Part shown: positions 15,984 to 24,169 of the stretch, piece by piece
How positions within the stretch are numbered: position 1 is the first letter of the stretch
Layout of the letters: each line of letters opens with the position of its first letter
Assembly: GCA_002412425.1 (NCBI GenBank)
Contig: DHVB01000090.1
Coordinates: forward strand, 7,090 to 32,435
Direction: 5' to 3'
Length of the DNA stretch: 25,346 nt
Source: Bacteroidales bacterium UBA5219
GTDB lineage: Bacteria > Bacteroidota > Bacteroidia > Bacteroidales > ML635J-15
Notes under the pieces: model-generated
Database searches by the model: none
What the model saw: the letters and a program-made list of their open reading frames with translations, nothing else
What the model was told of the DNA's origin: nothing
Program-made: the position numbers and the translations under genes

Positions 15984-16046
15984 ACTTTAAAAACTTTAAA
16001 CTTTAGGAACTTTAAAAACTAAACACTCAATAACTAAAAACTTTAA
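15984..16046. repeat. Degenerate ACTTTAAA repeat
   Basis: Five or more imperfect ACTTTAAA/AACTTTAA/AACTAAA units between two convergent genes, running over the 3' end of the gene on the minus strand. No terminator is visible here. Confidence 0.45.
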
Positions 16047-16629
16047 TTATTTTTTCTCTTTCCTCTTTGTTCCAATGGTTTTGTATATCAAGATTAAGCT
16101 TTAGAACTTCGATTTCACAGTTTTTATTTTCTTTTGCAAGTTCTTCCCAAATTTTAACATGTGTTTTGTTAAGTCTGCCTGTCCATGCTGTCCAAAAAAT
16201 AACAATATAAAAATCAGCAGAATTTGGCTTGGGTAAATCATTGCCTTTTAAATCTCTGTATTTTGAGTATTCTTCAAAAAAGTTGGGATATTCTGAAGTT
16301 TTGTAAATAGTATCTTTGTGTAAATTTTGAATAAATTCAGAAAGCTCGGCGTTGCAAGCAGAATCATTAGACTTAAATTCAATATAATTTCCGAATTTAT
16401 CATAAATTTTAGCATCTGGAATTCCTTGCCCGTTTAATATATGTAGAAAATTATCAGAGTTTGAACTGACAATATTATTTGTACCAAAGCCAAATCTTTT
16501 AGCTTTTCTTATTAAACTTTGCTCATTCTCAATTCTGGGTTTCTTAATGCCATAATATTTCATCATAACAGGACGACAAGAACTAAGCAAAATAGCAAAT
16601 ATTAACAATAAAATATGTGATTTTTTCAT
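16027..16629 (-). CDS. Lipoprotein with degenerate thioredoxin-like C-terminal domain
   Basis: 200 residues. Lipobox LLSSC gives a lipidated Cys18. Residues about 137-200 read DFYIVIFWTAWTGRLNKTHV and then an EVLKLNLDIQ strand, closely echoing the FWASWCGPC...N-x-D pattern of thioredoxin-like proteins, but Thr150 and Leu153 replace the two redox cysteines. It would be a non-catalytic thioredoxin fold, if the match holds. The N-terminal part is unassigned. It ends with TGA. Upstream, TAATTTTG (16654-16661 on the minus strand) is a fair -7 box. Confidence 0.6.
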   Translation of the reverse strand: MKKSHILLLIFAILLSSCRPVMMKYYGIKKPRIENEQSLIRKAKRFGFGTNNIVSSNSDNFLHILNGQGIPDAKIYDKFGNYIEFKSNDSACNAELSEFIQNLHKDTIYKTSEYPNFFEEYSKYRDLKGNDLPKPNSADFYIVIFWTAWTGRLNKTHVKIWEELAKENKNCEIEVLKLNLDIQNHWNKEEREKIIKVFSY

Positions 16630-16734
16630 TCAGTATAAAAACATATAATAATGCAAAATTATAAATATTTTTAACGATTTTACAGTTTGCAATAATTTAT
16701 TGGAAAAATTATGAACTCATTTAAAGCTAATTCT

Positions 16735-16742
16735 TATTTTTG
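16735..16742 (+). promoter_or_regulatory. -7 box upstream of the beta-galactosidase gene
   Basis: TATTTTTG fits TAnnTTTG, 21 bp before the ATG. No -33 TTTG at the right spacing. Confidence 0.3.
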
Positions 16743-16763
16743 TAAAAAAACAGTTTTAAAATT

Positions 16764-19700
16764 ATGGTAAAAAAATATTTATTAAGTATTTTGTGTTTGA
16801 GTTTTGTGATAAATCTTTTTTCACAAAAACAATCTGAACGTTTTGCAGAAATTACAAATCCTAATTTAGTTCACATTAATAAAATGCCAGCACATGCAAG
16901 CTTTGTTTCATACTCTAAAATGACTGATGCTCAAAATTTTGTGCGTGCTAATGATTTAGAAAATTATATTTTTCTAAATGGAGTTTGGAAATATCATTAT
17001 GTAAATAATTTTGACGATAGATTGCAAAACGATTTTTATAAATTCTCGTTTAATGATAATAATTGGTCGGATATAAATGTCCCAGGAAATTGGGAATTTC
17101 AAGGTTTTGGTACACCTATTTATGTAAATGCAACTTATGAATTTACTTCATGGGGTTTTCCACCATATTGGGATAGACCAAATCCACCACTTGTGCCAAA
17201 AGAATTAAACGCAACAGGAACTTATCGTAAGGAGTTTGAAATCCCCGCAGAATGGGAGGGAAAAGATATTATTTTGTCATTTGATGGAATTAAAGGTGCT
17301 TCTTACTTTTATTTGAATGAAGAATTTCTCGGAATGAGCAAAGATAGTAAATTGCCTGTGCGTTTTGATATTACAGAAAAAGCTAAAATTGGAAAAAATA
17401 TTTTGGCAATTCAGGTTCATAGATGGAGCGATGCAACTTATTTAGAATGTCAAGATTTTTGGAGAGTGTCGGGAATAGAACGCGATGTTTATATTTATGC
17501 CAGACCAAAAGTTCATATCTCGGATTTTTTTGCAAAAGCGATTTTAGACGAAAATTATGAAAATGGATTATTGGATTTAACAGTTAAAATCAATAATTTA
17601 GAAAATGACAAATCAACTTATAAACTTAATTATCAGTTATTTGATGATAAAAATAAGAAAGTCGCTGAAGAAACTAAAGAATTGAGTTTTGTTGATAATG
17701 TTGCAGAAATAAATTTTTTAAAAACTATTCAAAAAGTAAAAAAATGGTCGGCTGAAGAACCAAATCTTTACACTTTAATCTTAGAAATTAAAAACGAAAA
17801 CAACGAAAGTATTGAAATTACCAGTAAAAAAATAGGTTTTAGAACTGTTGAATTAAAAAACAAACAATTACTTGTGAATGGCAAACCAATTTTGATTAAA
17901 GGTGTAAATATTCACGAACATAGCGAAAAAACAGGACATTATGTTAATGAAGAATTAATGCGAAAAGATTTTGAACTTTTTAGAAAATACAATGTAAACA
18001 CTGCTCGTACAGCACATTATCCACAGCCTGAATTGTTTTATCAACTTGCTGATGAATATGGGATTTATGTAATTGATGAAGCAAATATCGAATCTCATGG
18101 AATGGGCTATAGCTTGCAAGTAGGCGGTTGTTTGGCAAATAATTTAGAGTTTTTAGAATCTCATTTACATAGAACAATAGGAATGTTCGAAAGAGACAAA
18201 AATCATCCAAGTGTAATAATTTGGTCTCTAGGAAATGAGGCAGGAAATGGATATAATATGTATCAAACTTATTTATGGTTAAAAAAACATGATGATACTC
18301 GCCTTGTACAGTACGAAAGAGCTGGTTTAGAATGGAATACTGATGTTTTTTGTCCAATGTATGTGCCACCTGCCGAAACCGAAGCCTATGCTTTGAGAAC
18401 AAACGCAAATCGTCCTTTAATTCAATGTGAATATGCACATGCAATGGGAAATAGCTTGGGGAATTTTATAGATTATTGGAATATCATTAGAAAATACCCT
18501 TTGTTGCAAGGCGGTTGTATTTGGGATTGGGTTGACCAAGGTATTGAAGAGAAAAATGAAAAAGGCGAAAAAATCTGGGCTTTTGGTGGCGATTACGGTG
18601 AAAGAGGAACTCCATCGGCTGGAGATTTTTGTATAAATGGATTGATTTTTCCAGACAGAACAACAAAGCCACATACCGAAGAAATGCGTAAAGTTTATCA
18701 AAATGTGTGGTTCCAAGATTTTGATTATAATGCTGAAACTGTAACGATTTACAACGAAAATTTCTTTATAGATTTAAGTCAATATAAAATTGAATATGAA
18801 ATTCTTTCAGCTGGTAAAATTTTGAAAACAGGACAATTAAATGTTGACGTAAAACCACAAGAAAGAAAAACTGTTTCAATTCCTGGAATTAAGAAATTAT
18901 TTAAAAAAGATGTTCAAACTTTGATTAATTTTTATGTAAAACAAAAAGATGAAGTTCGCGGTATTCCAAAGGATTGGATTATTGCAAGAGACCAATTTAT
19001 AGTAAATGAATTTCCAAAATTTGAACTTAAAAATCAAAAAAATAATTTGAATTTAGTTGATGAATTAGGAAAGTTGCAAGTAGTTGGAAAAGATTTTGTT
19101 GTCGAAATTAATAAAGAAACAGGAATTATTTTGTCATATAAATATCAAAATTTAGAATTTATAAAAGATGAGTTTGGTTTGCGTCCTAATTTTTGGCGTG
19201 CGCCTTTAGATAACGACTATGGAGCAGGAATGCCTAAAAAGTTAGAGGTTTGGAAAAATGCAAGTTATGATAAATTAAATGTACAAAATCTCGAAATTAA
19301 AAATGAAATATCAGAGCCTTTAAAAATTAAATTAACCTACAATTTTGAAGAGGCAAATGCAACTTGGGATTTAGAATATACAATTTATAATAACGGAATT
19401 ATTAAAGTTAATAATAATTTTGATGCACGAAAATCAAGTTTGCCATATCTGTTTAGACTAGGAATGCGTATGCAAATGCCAGCCGAGTTTGTTGATGTCG
19501 AATATTATGGTAGAGGTCCTTGGGCTAACTATTGTGATAGAAAAACTTCAACTTTTATTGGAAAATATTCTTCAAAAATTTCGGAATTTAACGAAAAATA
19601 TGTTTTTGCACAAGAAACTGGACATCATACAGATACGCGTTGGTTGGCAATTTGTAATCAACTTGGCAAAGGCTTAGTTTTTCATGCTGCTAATGAAAAT

Positions 19701-19994
19701 TTTGAATTTAATGTTTCAGATGTTTTAATGGAAAGTATTGATAATGGAGATGATTGGCATAACGATGCTCCAAGATTAACAGCGGTTGATAAAAAACATA
19801 TTGATGCTTATCAAAAATCTGATAGGGTAGATGTGTTTATTGATTATAAAATGCAGGGAGTTGGTGGAAATAATTCTTGGGGAGCCTTGCCCGAAGAAGA
19901 ATACAGACTTGTGCCAAAAAATCTAAATGTTGAATATGGATTTTATTTAATTCCTTTTGAAAACACCAAAGAATTAAGTAAAATTTTGAAATAA
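16764..19994 (+). CDS. Glycoside hydrolase family 2 beta-galactosidase (LacZ type), exported
   Basis: A 1076-residue retaining glycosidase. A signal peptide (residues 4-20, then FSQKQ) sends it to the periplasm. Domain order: sugar-binding jelly roll (about 50-240), Ig-like domain (about 245-360), TIM barrel (about 365-650), and the Bgal_small beta-sandwich (about 790-1070). In the barrel, LGNEAGNG carries the acid/base Glu492 and CEYAHAMGNS carries the nucleophile Glu556. GGCIWDWVDQG, RTAHYP and WRAPLDNDYG are further LacZ-type motifs, so beta-galactosidase is preferred over beta-glucuronidase. It hydrolyses beta-galactosides from oligosaccharides. No SusC/SusD or regulator lies beside it, so it is not part of a visible polysaccharide locus. 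Confidence 0.94.
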   Translation: MVKKYLLSILCLSFVINLFSQKQSERFAEITNPNLVHINKMPAHASFVSYSKMTDAQNFVRANDLENYIFLNGVWKYHYVNNFDDRLQNDFYKFSFNDNNWSDINVPGNWEFQGFGTPIYVNATYEFTSWGFPPYWDRPNPPLVPKELNATGTYRKEFEIPAEWEGKDIILSFDGIKGASYFYLNEEFLGMSKDSKLPVRFDITEKAKIGKNILAIQVHRWSDATYLECQDFWRVSGIERDVYIYARPKVHISDFFAKAILDENYENGLLDLTVKINNLENDKSTYKLNYQLFDDKNKKVAEETKELSFVDNVAEINFLKTIQKVKKWSAEEPNLYTLILEIKNENNESIEITSKKIGFRTVELKNKQLLVNGKPILIKGVNIHEHSEKTGHYVNEELMRKDFELFRKYNVNTARTAHYPQPELFYQLADEYGIYVIDEANIESHGMGYSLQVGGCLANNLEFLESHLHRTIGMFERDKNHPSVIIWSLGNEAGNGYNMYQTYLWLKKHDDTRLVQYERAGLEWNTDVFCPMYVPPAETEAYALRTNANRPLIQCEYAHAMGNSLGNFIDYWNIIRKYPLLQGGCIWDWVDQGIEEKNEKGEKIWAFGGDYGERGTPSAGDFCINGLIFPDRTTKPHTEEMRKVYQNVWFQDFDYNAETVTIYNENFFIDLSQYKIEYEILSAGKILKTGQLNVDVKPQERKTVSIPGIKKLFKKDVQTLINFYVKQKDEVRGIPKDWIIARDQFIVNEFPKFELKNQKNNLNLVDELGKLQVVGKDFVVEINKETGIILSYKYQNLEFIKDEFGLRPNFWRAPLDNDYGAGMPKKLEVWKNASYDKLNVQNLEIKNEISEPLKIKLTYNFEEANATWDLEYTIYNNGIIKVNNNFDARKSSLPYLFRLGMRMQMPAEFVDVEYYGRGPWANYCDRKTSTFIGKYSSKISEFNEKYVFAQETGHHTDTRWLAICNQLGKGLVFHAANENFEFNVSDVLMESIDNGDDWHNDAPRLTAVDKKHIDAYQKSDRVDVFIDYKMQGVGGNNSWGALPEEEYRLVPKNLNVEYGFYLIPFENTKELSKILK

Positions 19995-20063
19995 ATTCTC
20001 ATTCTTTCTTTTGCTTTTAACTTACTGAGTATTAGTGGTTTGGTAAATGTTTGTAAAATCTTA

Positions 20064-20088
20064 TTAACAATGATTTTTATATTGTTGA
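20064..20088. promoter_or_regulatory. Conserved dyad upstream of Na/Pi transporter copy 1
   Basis: TTAACAAT (20064-20071), 9-bp spacer, ATTGTTGA (20081-20088): an inverted repeat with one outer mismatch, about 100 bp upstream of the -7 box. The same dyad with the same spacing precedes copy 2, so it is a candidate regulator site kept after duplication. Confidence 0.45.
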
Positions 20089-20164
20089 AAAAAAATAATG
20101 ATTACTACTTTCTTGTTGTTTGAATAGTTTGAGGCATTTTATTATTAAAATTATAGATTTTCCA

Positions 20165-20195
20165 TTTGTATTTATTTCTTTTTTAAATACTTTTG
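20165..20195 (+). promoter_or_regulatory. Promoter of Na/Pi transporter copy 1
   Basis: TTTG (20165-20168), exactly 19 bp, then TACTTTTG (20188-20195): a full match to the Bacteroidota consensus. The ATG is 27 bp further on. Confidence 0.75.
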
Positions 20196-20222
20196 TCAGC
20201 ATGTTAACTTATTATTTTTGAG

Positions 20223-22042
20223 ATGGATTATAGTTTTTTTGATTTTTTAATGCTCGTTGGTTCTTTAGGTCTGTTTCTGTACGGAATGAAGATAATGAGC
20301 GAGGGCTTGCAAAAACTTGCAGGGAACAAATTGCGTTCAATTTTGTCAGCGATGACAAGAAATCGAGTAACGGGTGTACTTACCGGACTTTTAGTAACAG
20401 CACTCATACAGTCATCGTCTGCTACCACAGTAATGGTTGTTAGTTTCGTAAATGCAGGACTGCTTAGCTTAGTGCAGTCAATTGGTGTAATAATGGGTGC
20501 AAATATTGGAACAACTGCCACTGCTTGGTTGATTTCTTTATTTGGATTTGGGAAGTTTTCAATTAGTGTCCTCTCTATTCCATTAATGGGTATAGCAATT
20601 CCGCTAATTTTTTCATCTAAAAGTAAAAGAAAATCAATAGGGGAATTTATTTTTGGTTTTGCTTTCCTTTTTATGGGACTTGATTTGTTAAAATCTTCAA
20701 TGCCTGATTTACAAAGCAATCCAGAAGTGTTGGCTTTTGTGCAAAACTTTTCCGACATGGGCTTTTGGTCTATATTGATTTTTTTACTAATAGGTACTAT
20801 TTTAACTATTGTCGTTCAACATCTAGTGCAACAGTAGCCCTTACGCTTATTATGGCTACAAAAGGTTGGATAGACTTTCCATCAGCAGCAGCAATGATTA
20901 TGGGCGAAAATATTGGAACAACTATTACTGCTAATTTAGCTGCAATTCCAGCAAATATAGCTGCAAAACGAGCTGCCTTTGCACATTTTATGTTTAATGT
21001 CTTTGGGGTAATATGGATGCTGTTTGTATTCAAATATTTTGTTCAAATGGTTGAATATTTGGTAGCAAGTTATGGACCAGCAAATCCTGCAGGAATATCA
21101 GACTATGTAAATTCTTTACCTGCCGAAGAATACAAACAAATAACTACACTCTCAAAATCTGAACTTCCAGCTCATTTAGTAGAAAAGCAAGATACTTACC
21201 TAAATTATCAAGCAGCAACTTCTTACGGTTTAACTCTATTTCATACCATGTTCAACATATGTAATGTGATGATAATGATATGGTTTGTAAACTTGTATGA
21301 AAAAATTTGTCTAAAAGTTATACGTCCAAGAGTAAGTGAAGAAGAAGACGGAGAATTTGGACTTCAATATATTACTACAGGAATGCTTTCAACAGCAGAA
21401 TTGTCAATTCTTCAAGCTGAAAAAGAAGTTGAACTTTACGCAAAACGAGTTCGTAAAATGTTGGGTTTTGTAGAAAGAATGACAAATATGGACCATAACG
21501 ACAAAAAATTTCTCAAACTATATAATAGAGTTGAGAAATATGAAGAAATATGCGACAATATGGAAATAGAAATAGGTTCATATTTAGGTAAAGTTGCTGA
21601 AGGAAGATTGAGCCATGAAAGTAAAGAACATATTCGTTCAATTTTACGTGAAGTTTCAGAAATTGAAAGTGTCGCCGACGCTTGTTGCAAAATTGGTCGC
21701 CATTTAAAACGTAAAATGGACGCAGACATCGTGTTTGGAGACGAATTGGTGGAAAATGTCAACTCTATGTATGAACTTTTAAAAGAAGCTTTTGATAATA
21801 TGCAAAAAATATTGGCTTCGGCTACAATAACAGAACAAGAACTTATTGCAAGTAGAAGCATAGAAGATGCTATAAACGAGCAACGAAATTTATTAAAACG
21901 TAAAAATATAGAAAACCTAAATAATCTCGAATATTCATATCAAGAAAGCGTTTATTATATGGATATAATAAGCGAGTGCGAGCAAATGGGTGATTATATT
22001 ATAAACGTTATAGAATCAATTAAAATAAAAAATAGAGCTTAA
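20223..22042 (+). pseudogene. Na/phosphate cotransporter family gene, copy 1, frameshifted
   Basis: Tandem paralogue of the intact gene that follows. Frame 1 runs to a TAG at 20835; the remaining codons continue in another frame to TAA at 22040. Comparison with copy 2 shows that a single base is missing after 20819, between CAA and CATCT: restoring it regenerates VQSSSATVA and one open frame of 606 residues. The lesion thus falls in the second QSSS substrate motif (Gln199). No other stop or frameshift is present, so the change is very recent, a phase-variable state, or a sequencing error. Copy 1 carries about 40 residues absent from copy 2 (after GPANP, near residue 285), in an extramembrane loop. 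It still has a perfect promoter. Confidence 0.85.
21617..21879 (+). repeat. 263-bp identical tract, copy 1 side
   Basis: Identical, base for base, to 23588-23850, including all third codon positions, while flanking sequence on both sides differs every several bases. It lies in the cytoplasmic PhoU-like part of the transporter. Best read as recent gene conversion. Confidence 0.85.
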
Positions 22043-22087
22043 AAATAATATCTTAATTAAGCTTAAATAAAATTTAAAAATATTTTT

Positions 22088-22104
22088 ACACTTATTCTAA
22101 GTGT
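22088..22104 (+). other. Short hairpin after Na/Pi copy 1
   Basis: ACACTTA-TTC-TAAGTGT, a perfect 7-bp stem with a 3-nt loop, 46 bp after the copy 1 stop. No U-tract follows, so it is at best a weak terminator or a 3'-end stabiliser. Confidence 0.3.
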
Positions 22105-22144
22105 GCATATTATCAGTAAGTTATATGAATTTTCCAAAGGTTTA

Positions 22145-22169
22145 TTAACAATTTTTTAAATATTGTTAA
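22145..22169. promoter_or_regulatory. Conserved dyad upstream of Na/Pi transporter copy 2
   Basis: TTAACAAT, 9-bp spacer, ATTGTTAA: a perfect 8-bp inverted repeat, about 108 bp upstream of the -7 box, matching the dyad before copy 1 in sequence and spacing. Confidence 0.45.
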
Positions 22170-22276
22170 AAAAATGTTTAAATTCTGGTTGCTTGTAATA
22201 GCAATAGTTTTGTGTAATAGTTAATTGAAATTTTATGTTTATGCTTATAAACATATTTAATAGTTTCTTTTTCAAA

Positions 22277-22284
22277 TACTTTTG
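22277..22284 (+). promoter_or_regulatory. -7 box of Na/Pi transporter copy 2
   Basis: TACTTTTG, the same box as in copy 1 and in a locally similar context (AAATACTTTTG), 28 bp before the ATG. The -33 TTTG of copy 1 has decayed here, so this promoter may be weaker or differently controlled. Confidence 0.5.
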
Positions 22285-22312
22285 CCTGCAATTTACCTTA
22301 TTCTTTTAAATT

Positions 22313-24013
22313 ATGGAATATACATTTTTTGATTTTTTAATGCTCGTTGGTTCTTTAGGTCTGTTTTTGTACGGAATGAAGATAATGAGCGAAGGTTTGC
22401 AAAAACTTGCAGGAAATAGATTGCGTTCAATTTTGTCGGCTATGACAAGAAACCGTGTAATGGGTGTTCTTACCGGACTTACAATAACAGCAATCATCCA
22501 GTCTTCGTCTGCCACCACAGTAATGGTTGTAAGTTTTGTAAACGCAGGGCTACTAAGCTTAGTGCAGTCAATTGGCGTAATAATGGGTGCAAATATTGGA
22601 ACAACAGCCACAGCTTGGTTGATTTCTTTATTTGGATTTGGTAAGTTTTCTATCAGCGCCCTCTCTATTCCATTGATGGGTATTGCTATCCCATTAGTGT
22701 TTTCATCTAAGAATAAGCGAAAATCAATGGGAGAGTTTATTTTTGGTTTTGCTTTCCTTTTCATGGGGCTTGATTATTTAAAAGCTTCTATGCCTGATTT
22801 ACAAAATAACCCAGAGGTCTTGTCTTTTGTACAAAATTTCTCTGATATGGGTTTTGCGTCTGTCTTGATTTATGTGCTTATAGGTACTGTTATAACACTT
22901 ATTGTTCAGTCGTCAAGTGCAACTGTTGCTATTACTCTTATTATGGCAACAAAAGGTTGGATAGATTTTCCATCAGCAGCGGCAATGATTTTGGGCGAAA
23001 ATATAGGCACAACTATTACTGCTAATATAGCTGCTATTCCAGCAAATATTGCAGCAAAACGAGCCGCTTTTTCTCACTTTATGTTTAATGTATTTGGAGT
23101 AATTTGGGTACTGATTGTTTTTAAATATTTTGTAGGAATGGTTGAATATTTGGTGGAAAGATTTGGTCCATCAAATCCTGAATTAGCTACAACTTACGGA
23201 CTGTCGCTCTTCCATACCATGTTTAATGTCTGTAACGTCTTAGTAATGATATGGTTTGTGAATTTGTACGAAAAAATCTGCCTTAAAGTTATACGTCCTC
23301 GAAGGGGAGAAGAGGAAGATGGAGATTTTGGACTTCAATATATTACAACAGGAATGCTCTCAACAGCAGAATTGTCAATTCTTCAAGCTGAAAAAGAAGT
23401 TGAGCTTTACGCTAAACGAGTGCGTAAAATGTTGGGTTTTGTTGAGCAAATGACAAATATGAACCATAATGATAAAAAATTCCTTAAATTATATAATAGA
23501 TTAGAAAAGTACGAAGAGATAAGCGATAGAATGGAAATAGAAATAGGTTCATATTTGGGTAAAGTAACAGAAGGAAGATTAAGCAACGAAAGTAAAGAAC
23601 ATATTCGTTCAATTTTACGTGAAGTTTCAGAAATTGAAAGTGTCGCCGACGCTTGTTGCAAAATTGGTCGCCATTTAAAACGTAAAATGGACGCAGACAT
23701 CGTGTTTGGAGACGAATTGGTGGAAAATGTCAACTCTATGTATGAACTTTTAAAAGAAGCTTTTGATAATATGCAAAAAATATTGGCTTCGGCTACAATA
23801 ACAGAACAAGAACTTATTGCAAGTAGAAGCATAGAAGATGCTATAAACGAACAACGAAATTTATTAAAACGTAAAAATATTGAAAGCCTAAATAATCTTG
23901 AATATTCATATCAAGCTAGTGTTTATTATATGGATATTATTAGCGAGTGTGAACAAATGGGCGACTATATTATTAACGTTATTGAATCAATAAAAATAAA
24001 AAATAGAGGTTAA
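22313..24013 (+). CDS. Na/phosphate cotransporter family protein, copy 2 (intact)
   Basis: 566 residues of the PNaS (NptA/YjbB-like) family, importing or exporting phosphate with Na+ across the inner membrane. The membrane part (about 5-320) has the family's inverted repeat: QSSSATT (63-69) then GANIGTT (92-98), and QSSSATV (199-205) then GENIGTT (228-234). The cytoplasmic C-terminal part (about 340-560) is helical and PhoU-like (AELSILQAEKEVELYAKRV). It is a tandem duplicate of the frameshifted gene upstream and lacks a 40-residue loop segment found there. A hairpin terminator follows it. The family is certain; the ion and direction are inferred. Confidence 0.92.
   Translation: MEYTFFDFLMLVGSLGLFLYGMKIMSEGLQKLAGNRLRSILSAMTRNRVMGVLTGLTITAIIQSSSATTVMVVSFVNAGLLSLVQSIGVIMGANIGTTATAWLISLFGFGKFSISALSIPLMGIAIPLVFSSKNKRKSMGEFIFGFAFLFMGLDYLKASMPDLQNNPEVLSFVQNFSDMGFASVLIYVLIGTVITLIVQSSSATVAITLIMATKGWIDFPSAAAMILGENIGTTITANIAAIPANIAAKRAAFSHFMFNVFGVIWVLIVFKYFVGMVEYLVERFGPSNPELATTYGLSLFHTMFNVCNVLVMIWFVNLYEKICLKVIRPRRGEEEDGDFGLQYITTGMLSTAELSILQAEKEVELYAKRVRKMLGFVEQMTNMNHNDKKFLKLYNRLEKYEEISDRMEIEIGSYLGKVTEGRLSNESKEHIRSILREVSEIESVADACCKIGRHLKRKMDADIVFGDELVENVNSMYELLKEAFDNMQKILASATITEQELIASRSIEDAINEQRNLLKRKNIESLNNLEYSYQASVYYMDIISECEQMGDYIINVIESIKIKNRG
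23588..23850 (+). repeat. 263-bp identical tract, copy 2 side
   Basis: Partner of 21617-21879, identical throughout; the first mismatches are at 23587 (C versus T) and 23851 (A versus G). Confidence 0.85.
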
Positions 24014-24025
24014 AAAATATTTTAT

Positions 24026-24059
24026 AAGGCTGTTTTAAATTTTATTTTAAAACAGCCTT
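24026..24059 (+). terminator. Hairpin terminator after Na/Pi copy 2
   Basis: Perfect 14-bp stem AAGGCTGTTTTAAA / TTTAAAACAGCCTT with a 6-nt loop, 12 bp after the stop codon. Only a TT and G follow, so the U-tract is weak, but the A-rich left arm gives one on the opposite strand. Confidence 0.7.
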
Positions 24060-24115
24060 GTATAGATATTAGACTAATTTTGTTAGAATTGCTTTTAATA
24101 TTAAGTAAAAATTAT

Positions 24116-24123
24116 TATATTTG
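24116..24123 (+). promoter_or_regulatory. -7 box of the FISUMP protein gene
   Basis: TATATTTG fits TAnnTTTG, 46 bp before the ATG at 24170. The -33 box is poor (TTG at 24 bp). Confidence 0.4.
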
Positions 24124-24169
24124 TAAATATTCTGATTTTAGTAAAAAAAGATATTTAATAATTAGTATT

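Noticed and set aside
16764..19994. Polysaccharide utilisation locus around the beta-galactosidase
   Set aside because: No SusC, SusD, hybrid two-component or anti-sigma genes are present in the neighbourhood.
20817..20837. Programmed ribosomal frameshifting in transporter copy 1
   Set aside because: No slippery heptamer or downstream structure is evident, and the intact paralogue has no such site; a one-base deletion is simpler.
20765..22042. A separate gene beginning at 20765
   Set aside because: Its first residues are out-of-frame sequence; homology to copy 2 begins only at the frameshift point, so it is the second half of copy 1.
22313..24013. Long minus-strand open frames under both transporter copies and the beta-galactosidase
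   Set aside because: They mirror the codon pattern of strong genes on the plus strand, have no promoter or known domain, and appear in parallel under both duplicates.
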